A stretch of 64,000 bases of DNA from NCBI GenBank assembly GCA_027186245.1, contig CP114495.1, forward strand, positions 9,044,501 to 9,108,500. The letters run 5' to 3'. The first letter of the stretch is position 1. Each line of letters begins with the position of its first letter. The notes under the pieces were generated by a model, which was not told where the DNA came from, made no database searches, and saw only the letters and a list, made by a program, of their open reading frames with translations. Positions 25,953 through 37,504 of this stretch are shown here, piece after piece. Origin of the DNA: Coriaria nepalensis. Taxonomy: Eukaryota > Streptophyta > Magnoliopsida > Cucurbitales > Coriariaceae. The position numbers were made by a program, and so were the translations under genes.

Positions 25953-27335
25953 ATGCATCCTCAGCAGTCACAACCACCTCCGAATTCCGCTTTGGACGTA
26001 GACCCTAAGCTTCCGAAGATCAAAATCCACCACCATAGCTCACCGCGCCACTCCTTTGCGACCCCTACACCGACCGCCGGCGCTAGCCGGAAAATAGGCG
26101 TCGCCGTTGACCTCTCCGACGAGAGTGCTTACGCAGTCCGTTGGGCCGTTGACCACTACATCCGTCCAGGTGATGCCGTTATTATCCTCCATGTAAGCCC
26201 TACCTCTGTCCTTTATGGTGCTGATTGGGGCTCGGTCAACACCTCCCCCGACGCCGGCAGGAAAGAAGCGGACAATGCAGAAAAAGACAACCACGACAGC
26301 AAGAACGACAAGAGCGAGAAGGCGAAGAGGAAACTAGAGGATGAGTTCGACGCTTTCACGGCTTCAAAAGCAGCGGATCTAGCTAAGCCGTTGAAAGATG
26401 CACATATTCCGTACAAGATACATATCGTGAAGGATCACGATATGAGGGAGAGGTTGTGCTTGGAGGTGGAGAGATTGGGGTTAAGCACTGTGATTATGGG
26501 GAGTAGAGGATTTGGTGCCTTGAAGCGTGGTAATGATGGTAAGCTTGGAAGTGTTAGTGATTATTGTGTTCATCATTGCGTTTGTCCAGTTGTTGTGGTT
26601 CGGTATCCGGATGAGAGAGATGGCGGGAGTGGCAGTCCGGTTGTGACTGTAAAGGAGAAGGAAGAAGAAGAGGAGGAGGTGAAGCATCTGCATGAGCTTC
26701 AGAAAGGTAGATAATTGCCTTAAATTTGTGAAATCTTGAGTTAAGTTTGACATTTTTAGCCACATTTTCTTGCTTGATAAGGTTAAATTTAAGTTTAAGA
26801 TGTGCAAGAGACCAAGAATTTCAATAATTTTTTGCTTGATTTAGGTGAAGATTTTTAGTCTGATATACGTTTGGTCTCCATGCAGTTTTAGAACTGAATT
26901 TCAGAGATTTGATCATCTTAAGAGTTTGGAAACTGGATAATTGATATATTGAATTTGGTTTAAACTAAATTTTTGAAAGCTCAAGGCAAAACCATACTAA
27001 GTTTCTAAGACAGGTTAGAACTTTGATCGGATTCTTTTGCTTTTATATAACTATCATGTTATCTCAGATCTTTACATGTATTTGCTAATGCCGTCGCTGG
27101 TCTCTGTACTGGATAATTGACCAAGTAAAAGGTAGTTTGATGAATGCATATAGTCTACAATCATCATAATACCATTTCATAACTGAGAATTTGTGGTTAT
27201 GATCTCTAAATAAGTTGAGAAAGCTCGGTAATGGAAGAAACAATAAAGGTAGTTTATGTACTTCTAATCGTGATACCTCGTTTATATTGGTCTGGACTTC
27301 TATCTATTTGTTGTTTCCTTTATGCAGATGCTTGA
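25953..27335 (+). CDS. Universal stress protein A-like (PHOS32/34-type)
   Basis: Exon 1 25953..26706 and a tiny last exon 27328..27335 (donor AAAG|GTAGAT, acceptor TTATGCAG), ending QKDA and giving 253 aa. Without splicing it would end QKGR, also 253 aa. The long Pro/His/Ser-rich N-terminus precedes the USP fold: RKIGVAVDLSDESAYAVRWAV, a charged Lys/Glu insertion, then VIMGSRGFGA and GKLGSVSDYCVHHCVCPVVVV. The ATP-binding pattern G-x2-G-x9-G-S is intact. PHOS32-type proteins are phosphorylated by MAP kinases after elicitor treatment; I infer a similar role. An acidic EEEEEE run sits near the C-terminus. The sequence around the last exon and 3' UTR is duplicated at 32960-33410 inside the NLR cluster. 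Confidence 0.88.
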
Positions 27336-27690
27336 GTGGGTGCACGGAATTTGGTAGTTTGATCAATCTGTGTGTGTAGGGTAAGCATTTGTGCATCTCT
27401 TTTCACAAATAGATTTCTATCGAATCTTCTATATTCATAAATCTCAAGTGATCTCATTTCATTTCATTTCATTTGTTGCTTATGTAAACAACTGGATTAG
27501 CTTGACATTGTGGTGAAGCGGGTCGGATCTTTTACCCAAAAACCGTATGGATGAATATTGAATAGGATAGTGCTCTGTTGTATCTTTGCTTTTACGTCTA
27601 AAAGAGCATATTTATGTAATAAGATAAGATGTGATGATTTGTGACCTGATTGTGTTCTGTTTGGCTAAGGAAAACAATGTTTGACTGCTT

Positions 27691-27718
27691 AGTAATAATA
27701 ATAATAATAATAATAATA
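27691..27718 (+). repeat. (TAA)n microsatellite
   Basis: About nine TAA/ATA units in a row. Confidence 0.8.
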
Positions 27719-27834
27719 TTGTTTATTAATGTTGCTATATGGATATAGATTATTTAAGGTTATGTAATTTTTTTATATATTATTGTCTAATTTAATATTT
27801 TCTGATATTTTCTTTCTAGAGGTGATATACAAGG

Positions 27835-28530
27835 TGGCACAGGTTGGGCCTCAAAACATAAGAGCCAGGTTGAGCCCGTTTAAAAATGGGTAGGTCATTT
27901 TTTCGCCAAAAAAAATATCATATGATATAATAAAGAAGTTTTATATTTCAATATAGAAATTTTATAATACAAAAAATATATTTTAATTTGTCATAAAATT
28001 AAAAAAAAAACTTTATTATAATTAGAAACTGCAGGAAGGGATACATGATTTTGTAAAAAACAGAACATATAAAGAAGACTTAAACATGTAAATAACCGGG
28101 GAAAAAGAAAACCGGGTCTCACAATTTACATGTACATATATATATGATTTTATTATATAGGAAATTATCTTAATCGTATAATAAAGAAATAAAGATATGA
28201 CTTATTAATAAATAAGATAATAATACATCATACATCATTTAAGAAAACTATAAGTATATTATTTATAATTTAGTTATATTAATTTATGAGAATGGGATAC
28301 TTATTGAAAACAAGAGGGAAAAATGTTTTAAAATGAAAACATAAGAGGGATAGGTAGGGAAAAGAGATAATAAATGGCTTAGGTTCAGGCCGGGCGGCCC
28401 TCGAGCTTATTAAGAAATGGGCAACGTCAGGACAGGCTGTGGGTCCAATATTAAGGCCTAGCTCTAGCCTGAGCCCGAGACCATTGTTTATGGGCTGGGC
28501 TTGGGTTCGGCCGGGTTATTAGTGGGTCAG
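27835..28530. repeat. Putative non-autonomous repeat with GGGCC-rich ends
   Basis: GC-rich ends (GGCACAGGTTGGGCCTC near 27836; GGGCTTGGGTTCGGCCGGG near 28497) flank an AT-rich core. Similar GGCCC-rich phrases appear at 7370-7455 and 57855-57990. The element class is not determined. Confidence 0.35.
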
Positions 28531-29394
28531 TTTATTGGATTTTTAACTGTCTATCTCTCTATCTGTATTATCCGCTTACCTGCTATGTATGCAAATTATG
28601 TCATGTAAAGATATGGAATCGCCTTTCTAATCTTGTACTAAAAGTTGACTTATAGAAATCCAGTTCTGAAAGAGCAAACGGAGCGTAAAAATATGTCATT
28701 CTAAATGTTAGGCTATACATAAGTTTGATGGGTCTATCAAATGCACTGGCGGAAACAGTCGGATACATGTTGGGGGGCAGTGGGGCAACTTCCCCCCACA
28801 AACTTTCTAATATTTATGTTTTTACACCCTCATAAAATTAAATTTAATAAAAAAAATTTATACAAATTTGTTTCTATAAATTTTGATAGATATCCAATTT
28901 AAAATTAATTATATTTGATTATATTTACATATGAAATTAAATTTATTAATTTAATATTTTTCAAAATAGTAGAAACTAAATGATATTTTTTTAAAGAAAG
29001 CGGTCTATTTTTATATATTCTAATTTTTTTTCTTTCTTTTATTTATAACAAAATATAAAATTAAATCATATATCATTTTTATTTTTATTTATTTATTATA
29101 AATATTTTTTTATAATATACATTTATTATTTATCTAAATTTATGATATAATTTGTCCCCATATCAAATGGAGTTTTAGTAGATGTCTAAGTTCAGTAAAG
29201 ATAAATAAATAAAAAAATCAATCAATAGTGGAATCTCCATTACAAGCTACTCAACTGTTCTCAAATTCCAACTTGTCTGAGCAAGCTGTAATAAGTTGCA
29301 CCCAAATATTGAAGTTACTTTTCTTGCATTGACTCAGTACTTGTTACTTATCAGTCTTCCCTGCATTATTGCATTCATCAACTCAGATCTGATC

Positions 29395-29536
29395 TGAATG
29401 CTTCTTCTTCTTCATTTCCACACACAACAGGAGAGAAATCACTGCGCAATTCATTACTTTCTTTCTTTCTCTGCTCTCAATTTTACTCTTTTCAGTCTCT
29501 TCGAACCAGATTGAGGTTGTGACAATATCGGACCAG
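29395..29536 (+). other. NLR-1 5'UTR leader exon
   Basis: CT-rich leader ending GACCAG|GTACCCCC; the intron ends at TGATTAG (29788), four bases before the NLR-1 ATG. The same leader end and donor (GGGCCAG|GTACCCCC at 38216) precede NLR-3, which supports the model. A short uORF beginning ATGCTTCTTC lies in the leader. Confidence 0.55.
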
Positions 29537-29792
29537 GTACCCCCACCCCCCTTTTCAACACTTCGTTTGTATTCAATCTCAATATTGCATGTTCAGTTTT
29601 TCTCTTCCATTCACTTTACCTTCTCTATGCGTTTTTACTTATTGAACATTATTATGCTGCAAAACATCATTTTTAAGATTAATTATTGACTGGAAAACAC
29701 TATAATTTTTTTGTTTTGAATAAGTACACAGATATGAAACTGTTTTTGAACAACGACAAACAGATGTTAATCTTTGCCATGTGATTAGGAAT

Positions 29793-32570
29793 ATGCAAGA
29801 CGTCGACGGAGCAATTCGAATCTTGGAGGCCGTCATCAAATGCAATACTTATGAAGGAGTACAGCAATTCACTGCTAAATTTGAAAACCATGACAGAAGA
29901 GAATCTAATGAAGATGGAAAACTGCATAATGTAGCGTCACTTGATCAATTGGAGAAAAATGTGGAGGCTTTAAATGAGAAAATCAAACGACTAGTTGATA
30001 GAGAAAAGATAAATTTTGTTGATGGCTCTTCAATGAGAGGCAATTTGCTTATGCCAACGGAGTTAGCCGGAGAAACTACAACTCATAAAACGTTGAGAAA
30101 AATTTGGGATTGCTTAATGACTGATGATATTAGAAAGATCGGAGTCTATGGAATGGGGGGAATCGGAAAAACAACGATCATGAAGCATTTAAATAATTGT
30201 CTATTGGAAGATAGAAATGGTAAATTTGATAAAGTCATTTGGGTGACTGTATCAAAGACACTTAACATTGTCAAAGTACAAAATGACATAGCTCGTCAAT
30301 TTGGGTTTATTGATCTTTCAATGGAAGAAGATATGACAATGCGAGAGTCAAAGTTGTACTTTGCCTTGCAAAAGTGGAGGAGTCGATATGTATTAATCCT
30401 TGATGATGTGTGGAACAAATTTCGTCTTCGTGATATAGGTATTCCTGAACCTACCATGGAAAATGAATGCAAACTAGTTTTGACAACTCGAACACTTGAT
30501 GTTTGCAATTTTATGAAAACTGACGAAAGTATTCAGGTTGGTTTCCTATCTGAAGAGGAGGCGTTGAACTTATTCTTGGATCATGTGGGACGTGATATTT
30601 TGTTTGTACAAGATTTAAAACCAATTGTGGAAGATGTTGCGAGAAAATGTGCGCGTTTGCCTCTTGCAATAGTCATTGTGGCTAGTAGTATGGCAGGAAA
30701 AAAGAAAAAATATGAGTGGAGAACTGCACTCCGAAAATTGAGGTCCAAGTCCAAAGATCCTGATGACAAGGCTAAGCGGGTAATTGAACAGCTAAGGTTT
30801 AGTTATGAGAGCTTGGAAAGTAAGAACCTTCAAGAATGCCTTCTATATTGTGCGTTATACCCTGAAGATGACGAGATTCCTATTAAAGATGTGATCGAGT
30901 TATTGATTAATGTGGGAATAATTGGAGATATGTCGACCAGGCAGGACCAGTTGGACGAGGGCTATGACATGCTGACTACCCTTAAGAATGTATGCTTTCT
31001 AGAGGGTGTAGACTCATCGAGGGATGAGTATGTGAAGATGCATGATTTGGTAAGAGACATGACCCTTCAAATTTCCGGTGATCGGTTCATGGTAGAGGCT
31101 GGTTTACGGCTGAATGAACCACCAAAGGAGAAAAATTGGTCAAAGAATCTTATGGAGGTATCTTTGATGAATAATGAAATCACGAAATTTTCATTCAAGG
31201 TATCTCCAAACTGTCCTAAACTTTTAGTCCTTCTTCTTCAGTATAATCCACTCCAAGATATTCCAAACTTGTTCTTCAAACATATGCTTGAGCTTAAAGT
31301 TTTAAATTTATCATGTACTGAAATTAAAATTCTGCCAAACTCGTTGTCCAATTTGGTGAATCTTGAGGCATTGTTACTTAGATGGTGTTACAAATTGCGT
31401 TATGTGCCATCACTAGCAATGATGAAAAAATTAAGGAGTCTTGTTCTTGTAGATTCACAGTTAAAAGAATTACCACAAGGCCTGGAAGAATTGACCAACT
31501 TGAATTATCTTGATCTTAGCCACATGGAGTTGGAGATACCGCATGGTCTTTTACCAAAACTCTCCCAACTTCAGCATCTTGTGACCGGAGGCATAATGAT
31601 ATACGATAATCTAAGGAGCTTGAAGAAGTTAGAATACTTTCGCGGGCATTTTGTAGACGTCGGTAGCTTCAATGAATCCTTCGATCACAGAGATCCTGAG
31701 GGAGGACTGGTCAATTACAACATCATTGTGGGAACAAAGTTTCCTTTGCGGCATCTACAAACTTCATTCTCTTATACCAAATGTGTGACTTTAAATATCT
31801 GCAACATTAGTAAAAGCGGAGACGTGGATGACTGCCTCATGCTTCCGAAGGATACTCAGGTCCTAACAATTGAGTCTAATAGTTCTATTTCAAGCTTATG
31901 CGATGTTTCCTCCTTAGGGAATGTAATCGACTTGAGAGAATGTCGGATTTCCTATTGCGATAAGATAGAGGTTCTCATTTCTTCTCATTGTTGTATTATG
32001 CTTCCTCTCAAAAGTCTAGAATTCTTAAACATTAGTTATATGCCAAGCTTACGGGTCTTGATTAGGAGAGAGACAATTGAATTAAGGGCATTCCCAACTT
32101 CCACTTTTTCTCGTCTCAAAGAAATTGTCATTGAAAGTTGTTGGGAAATGGAGGAGGTCTTTCCTATTGGGTTGATGCCATACCTGCAAAGCTTGGAAGA
32201 CATTATCATCACAGATTGTAAGAATTTGGTGAAAATTATGGTGGGAATGAGTACTACTTCAAACATCACACTTCCCAAGTTACGGAATTTGTGGTTGGAT
32301 AATCTTCCGAAATTGGATAGCATTTGTCCTAGTCCTAATCTCATGGTTTGTAATTCTCTTGAATGTATTTATGTCTTACATACCTCCAAGCTAAAGAGAA
32401 TGCCAGTCTGTCTGCTACTGGATAACCATGGTCAACCCTGTCCGCCCCCTTCGCTTCTAGAGATCAAAATGACAGCACAAGATTGGGAGACAATGGAGTG
32501 GGCTCATCCCAATGCGAAGACTGTTCTTCGACGGTTTCATCGTGAACCTCCTAATTTTTTGTTACTTTGA
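29793..32570 (+). CDS. NLR-1: NB-ARC-LRR disease resistance protein, intact
   Basis: Single coding exon, 925 aa from MQDVDGAIRILEAV; the ATG follows the intron acceptor by four bases. The NB-ARC is complete: P-loop GMGGIGKTT (residues 120-128), kinase-2 LILDDVW near 200 (Trp marks the non-TIR class), RNBS-B LVLTTRTLDVC, a GLPL variant as ARLPLAI, RNBS-D CLLYCALYPEDDEIP, and MHD as KMHDL near 416. About 400 residues of LRR follow (LPNSLSNLVNLEALLL, LPQGLEELTNLNYLDL), ending EWAHPNAKTVLRRFHRE. The sequence resembles RPS5/At4g27190-like CNLs. The N-terminal ~100 residues do not look like the usual coiled coil of that class and lack an EDVID-like motif. Expected to be a cytosolic or plasma-membrane immune receptor. 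Confidence 0.93.
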   Translation: MQDVDGAIRILEAVIKCNTYEGVQQFTAKFENHDRRESNEDGKLHNVASLDQLEKNVEALNEKIKRLVDREKINFVDGSSMRGNLLMPTELAGETTTHKTLRKIWDCLMTDDIRKIGVYGMGGIGKTTIMKHLNNCLLEDRNGKFDKVIWVTVSKTLNIVKVQNDIARQFGFIDLSMEEDMTMRESKLYFALQKWRSRYVLILDDVWNKFRLRDIGIPEPTMENECKLVLTTRTLDVCNFMKTDESIQVGFLSEEEALNLFLDHVGRDILFVQDLKPIVEDVARKCARLPLAIVIVASSMAGKKKKYEWRTALRKLRSKSKDPDDKAKRVIEQLRFSYESLESKNLQECLLYCALYPEDDEIPIKDVIELLINVGIIGDMSTRQDQLDEGYDMLTTLKNVCFLEGVDSSRDEYVKMHDLVRDMTLQISGDRFMVEAGLRLNEPPKEKNWSKNLMEVSLMNNEITKFSFKVSPNCPKLLVLLLQYNPLQDIPNLFFKHMLELKVLNLSCTEIKILPNSLSNLVNLEALLLRWCYKLRYVPSLAMMKKLRSLVLVDSQLKELPQGLEELTNLNYLDLSHMELEIPHGLLPKLSQLQHLVTGGIMIYDNLRSLKKLEYFRGHFVDVGSFNESFDHRDPEGGLVNYNIIVGTKFPLRHLQTSFSYTKCVTLNICNISKSGDVDDCLMLPKDTQVLTIESNSSISSLCDVSSLGNVIDLRECRISYCDKIEVLISSHCCIMLPLKSLEFLNISYMPSLRVLIRRETIELRAFPTSTFSRLKEIVIESCWEMEEVFPIGLMPYLQSLEDIIITDCKNLVKIMVGMSTTSNITLPKLRNLWLDNLPKLDSICPSPNLMVCNSLECIYVLHTSKLKRMPVCLLLDNHGQPCPPPSLLEIKMTAQDWETMEWAHPNAKTVLRRFHREPPNFLLL

Positions 32571-33945
32571 AATGCAACCATATAGATAGATTATGGAAGA
32601 GATCATTATGAACTGATTATATATGAATTGATGACTCTTTGCATTCCATTTTCTTTTTTTCTCTTTTGCTTCCTCTTTTGTTCACATTCAAGACTTGTGT
32701 TATTTATTTACCTCCGTTTGATTATGATTTCAAGTGAGTAACCTGAAAAGGTCCTTCATCACGTGCAAGCAAACAAACAGCTAGCAAGTACAAAGGGCAT
32801 CTTTGTTTGTGCAATTGAGCATTCCATGTCATGTAATGACATCTTATCACAAATTTTGTGTTCTTAGGTGAGTTTTTGCTGGTAACAGCAGCATTGACTC
32901 AATGAGTATGATTGGATTATTATAAGAGTTTGGAACAGCAGCATCTTATCACGATTCGTTGTTTCCTTTATGCAGATGCTTGAGTGTGTACACGAAATTT
33001 GGCAGTTTGTGAGTGTAGGGTAAGCATTTGTGCATCTCTTTGATATATAGATTTCTATATTCAATAAATCTCTAGTGATCTCATTTCATTTCATTTGTTG
33101 CTTATGTAAACAACTGGATTAGCTTGACAATGCGGTGAAGTGGGTCGGATCTTTTACACAAAAAACCCGAATAGAATATTTGGATAGTGGTCTGTTGTGT
33201 CTTTGCCTTTTTCTCCAAAAGAGCATCTTCATGTAATGAATATGAATATTCTAACAAGATAAGATGTGATAATTTGTAATGTTTACCTATCGTGTTCTGT
33301 TTTGCTACGGAAACAATGTTTGACTGCTTCTTATAATAATACAGAACATTTCATTAATGTTGAAGATTGCTGTATGTAAATCATGTGAAGCTAGGGAAAC
33401 CAATGTTCTTTCGGAAGTCATTTAAATCGAATCGTAACCACACTTCTTAAAATAAGTAGAAGAGATTCGCGTCGCGAGATGAATTCTGTATTACTAAATA
33501 TTCAAATTAATATCTTCTAAAAATCTTCGTTTGGATTAGGGAGTAATTGATTCGATTTCTTAAATATTATGAAATCAAAATATATAATATATTTTTACTT
33601 TATTTAATTTTATTAAAATTAGATAATTATTTTCAATTTCCATTAATACTTAATATAGATAATGATGGATTATTAAAAAAATATCTCTTTCGAACGGAAT
33701 AAAATGTAATATTTAAATCATAATTACCCTACATCATCGTTTGCATTTTCGTTCTTTCATCCATTTCATCCACTCTTAAAATTAAACGAAGTATAACTCG
33801 ATTTTAAAAAATAATAATAATAATTAAAATTATTATTTCATTATGTAGAAATACAATTCTTCTCTTCCACTCTCTTTACTCTCTCTATATGCGTTTTATC
33901 AATTTAGTAATTTCTGATTAATTCCCTAACCAAAATTATTCGAAC
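32571..33945. other. NLR-1 3' flank and duplicated stress-protein 3' end
   Basis: NLR 3' flank up to about 32870 (shared with the NLR-3 flank and the 37.5 kb fragment), then a copy of the stress-protein terminal exon, then AT-rich sequence and a piece of NLR leader intron (about 33850-33905). Confidence 0.6.
32960..33410 (+). repeat. Duplicate of the universal stress protein terminal exon and 3' UTR
   Basis: From TTGTTTCCTTTATGCAGATG onward this closely matches 27307-27690: the acceptor, ATGCTTGAGTG, the GGGTAAGCATTTGTGCATCT phrase, the ATTTCATTTCATTTGTTGC stretch and GGGTCGGATCTTTTAC are all present in order. No USP coding domain accompanies it. Confidence 0.85.
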
Positions 33946-36424
33946 AAAATTAGTCGGAGAAACTACGTAGCTGATCAGACGTTGAGGAAAATTTGGGATT
34001 GCTTGATGGCTGATAATGTTAGAAAGATTGGAGTCTACGGAATGGGGGGAATTGGCAAAACTATAATCATGAAGCATATTAATAACTGTCTTATAGAAGA
34101 TGAAAATGGTAAATTTGATCAAGTCATTTGGGTGACTTTATCGAAGACACTTGACATATAGCTCGTCAATTTGGGTTTGTTGATCTTTCAATCGAAGAAG
34201 ATATGACAATGCGAGAGTCAAAGTTGTACTTTGCCTTGCAAAAGCGGAGGAGTCGATATGTATTAATCCTTGATGATGCGTGGAACAAATTTCGTCTTCG
34301 TGATATAGGTATTCCTGAACCTACCATGGAAAATGAATGCAAATTAGTTTTGACAAGTCGAACACTTGATGTTTGCAATTTTATGAAAACTGGCGTAAAT
34401 AGTCAGATGGGTTTGCTATCAGAAGAGGAGGCATTGAACTTATTCCTGGATCACGTAGGACGTGATATTTTGCTTGTACAGGGTTTAAAACCAATTGTGG
34501 AAGATGTTTCGAGAAAATGTTCAGGTTTGCCTCTTGCAATTGTCATCTTGGGTAGTAGTATGGCCGGAAAAAAGAAAAAATATGAGTGGACAACTGCACG
34601 TCGAAAATTGAGGATCCTGACGACAAGGCCAAGGAGGTAATTGAACAGCTACGGTTTAGTTTCGAGAGTTTAAAACTTAGGAAGCATCAAGATTGCCTTT
34701 TATATCGTGCGTTATATACCCTGAAGACGACGAGGTTCCTGTTCCAGATATGATAGAGTTATTGATTAATGTGGGAATAATTGAAGATATGCCAACTAGG
34801 CAAGATCAGTTGGATGAGGGCTATGATATGTTGACTACCCTTACGAATGTATACTTCCTAGAATGGAAAGAGTACGGCTTAATGATGGAGAAGTTCGTGA
34901 AGATGCATGATCTGGTAAGGGACATGACCCTTCAAATTGTTGGTGACCGGTTCATGGTAGAGGCTGGTTTACGATTGAAAGAGCTACCGGAGGAGAAAAA
35001 ATGGTCAAAGAATCTTATAGAGGTGTCTTTGATGAAAAATGATATTATGGAGTTCCTTTCTAATGTATCTCCAGAATGTCCTAAACTTTCGGTTCTACTT
35101 ATTCAACATAATCCATTCAATTATATTCCAAGCTCGTTCTTTGAACACATGCTTGGGCTTGAGGTTTTGAATTTATCATTTACCGCAATCGAAGTTCTTC
35201 CAAACTCGATATAGAATTTGGTGAATCTCGAGGCATTGTTACTTGAAATGTGCTTTGAATTGCGCTATGTGACATCACTGGCAATGTTGAAAAAATTAAG
35301 GAATCTTAGGCTTGCGGATTCAAAATTAGATGAACTCCTACAAGGCTTGGAAGAGTTGTCCAACTTAAAATACCTTGATATTAACCAAGTCATGGTGGAG
35401 ATACCTCGTGGACTTTTACCAAAACTCTCCCACCTTCAATATCTGATAACTAAAGGCATAATGATTCACGATAATTTAAAGAGCTTGAAGAAGTTAGAAT
35501 TCTTTCGTGGGCATTTGGTTGACCTCCATAGCTTCAATGAATACTTCAATCACAGAGATATTGAGGGAGGACTTGGTGATTATGACATCATTGTCGGAAC
35601 AAAGTTTGATTTGCCGCCTCTACAAACTTCACTCGTCTTCAGTAAATGTGTGAGTGTAAATGGATGCAACATTAGTAAAAGTGGAGACGTGGATGACCTC
35701 CTCATGCTTCCAAAGGATATTCAGGTCCTGACTATTGTCTCTAATAGTTCTATTTCAACCTTAAGCGATGTTTCCTCCTTTGACAATGTACCACACTTGA
35801 GAGAACGTATTATTGCTTACCGCGATAGGATAGAGGTTCTCATTTCTTCTCCTTCTTCTATTATGCTTCCTCTCAAAAGTATAGAGTTCTTAGATATTAG
35901 TTATATGTCAAGCTTACGGGACTTGATTGGGAGAGAGAATTGAATTAAGGTCACTCCCAACTTCCACTTTTTCTTGTCTTAAACGAATTGCAATTCACCA
36001 TTGTTCGGAAATGGTGGAGGTCTTTCATGTTGGGTTGATTCCGTACCTGCAAAGCTTGGAAGATATTTCTGTCTATGCTTGTGAGAATCTGGTGAAAATT
36101 GTGGGGGGAACAAGTACTACTACATACATCACACTTCCCAGGTTAACGATTTTGCTGTTATATGATCTACCTGAATTGAAGAGCATTTGTCCTAGTCCCA
36201 ATCTCATGGTTTGTAATTCTCTTGAAAAGATTTGTGTTGTACTTACCTCCAAACTAAAGAGGATACCTATTAGTCTGCCTCTGGATAACGAAGCTCAATC
36301 ATGTCCTCTCCCTTCGCTCCGAGAAATCAGAATGACAGCACAAGATTGGGAGACAATGGAGTGGCCTCATCCCAGTGCTGAGACTATTCTTCGAAGGTTT
36401 CATCGAGAACCATATGTCTATTGA
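33946..36424 (+). pseudogene. NLR-2: 5'-truncated, broken NB-ARC-LRR copy
   Basis: Similarity to NLR-1 starts at LVGETT, so the N-terminal region is missing. Lesions seen: an in-frame TAG at 33968; a deletion of about 20 bp near 34155 (CTTGACATATAGCTCG in place of the longer NLR-1 stretch, with short direct repeats at the breakpoints); a deletion near 34612 that shifts the frame; a TAG at 35212-35214 (SerIle-stop where NLR-1 has SerLeuSer); and a small deletion near 35937. The P-loop GMGGIGKTI, LILDDAW (Val to Ala), MHD and LRR segments are recognisable. It is clearly a pseudogene and closest to NLR-1. Confidence 0.92.
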
Positions 36425-36744
36425 TTATCATTTTGATTATCTTCTATTATTATTTAGTTACCTTCATTTTGATTATCATTTTCATTGTGTTGCGTTGATT
36501 ATTATTTGTTTTTGGTATTGACTATTGAGCATCCCAATTCACGTTTGTGTGCTTCTCACTGATTTTAGTAGGCAAAGAAAGTCAATTCATATCATGGTAA
36601 AGAACGATATAATGAGTTCTGTTTGTGTTGATATTCGGAGGATACGAAGCTTAATGAGACAGAAAGTTTGAAACTGAGCTTGCTGTAATTGCTTACCATA
36701 GCTTCCATTGACATGAGAATATAAATACTACAACTAGGAAGGAT

Positions 36745-37212
36745 TACAAGTACTATTGAGCCTAATAGTTCTATTTCAAGCTTATGCGATGTTTCCTCCT
36801 TGGGCAATGTAATTGGCTTGAGAGAATGTCGGATTTCCAATTGCAATAAGATAGAGGTTCTCATTTCTCATTTCTTCTATTACGCTTCCTCTCAAAAGTC
36901 CAGAATTCTTATATATTAGTTGTATGCCAAGCTTCCACTTTTTATCGTCTCAAAGAAATTGTCATTGAAAGTTGTTGGGAAATGGAGGAGGTCTTCCCTA
37001 TTGGGTGGATGACATACATACAAAGCTTGGAAGACATTATCATCACAGATTGTAAGAATTTGGTGAAATTTGTGGGGGGAACAAGTACTACTTCAAACAT
37101 CATACTTCTCAAGTTACGGAATTTGTGGTTGGATAATCTTCCGAAATTGGATAGCATTTGTCCTAGTCCTAATCTCATGGTTTCTAATCATGTCCGCTCC
37201 CTTCGTTTCTAG
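36745..37212 (+). pseudogene. NLR 3' fragment (LRR end), forward part
   Basis: Matches the NLR-1 region from about 31865 to 32460 with internal deletions: TTGAGCCTAATAGTTCTATT, TCGGATTTCC, GTCATTGAAAGTTGTTGGGA and CGAAATTGGATAGCATTTG. It has no NB-ARC part and no long frame. Confidence 0.85.
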
Positions 37213-37217
37213 AAATC

Positions 37218-37500
37218 AAATGGAAGGTAAATAAATAATACAAGTCTTGAATGTGAACTAAAAAGGAAGCAAAAGAGAAATGGAATGGAAAGAGTCATCA
37301 ATTCATATTTAATTTAATCAGTTCATAATGATCTCTTCTTTAATCTATCTATATGGTTGCTTTTCAAAGTAGCGAAAAATTAGGTGGTTCGCGATGGGAC
37401 CGTTGAAGAACAGTCTTAGCATTGGGATGAGCCCACTCCATTGTCTCCCAATCTTGTGCTGTCATTTTGATTTCTAGAAGCCAAGGGGGGCAGACATGGT
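37218..37500 (-). pseudogene. NLR 3' fragment, inverted part
   Basis: Reads on the minus strand as the very end of NLR-1 and its 3' flank (compare 32440-32720): the terms for TAQDWETMEWAHPNAKTVL are found in reverse orientation, as is the GGAAGCAAAAGAGAAA flank. It sits head-on against the forward fragment, so the 3' end of an NLR was duplicated and inverted. Confidence 0.85.
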
Positions 37501-37504
37501 TGAC

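Larger units (their letters stand above)
27340..29390. other. Intergenic before the NLR cluster
   Basis: 3' UTR of the stress protein, a TAA microsatellite (27691-27718), a GC-rich repeat-like patch with GGGTTGGGCCT, GGCCGGGCGGCCC and GGGCTGGGCTTGG phrases at about 27835-28530, and AT-rich sequence. No gene seen. Confidence 0.5.
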
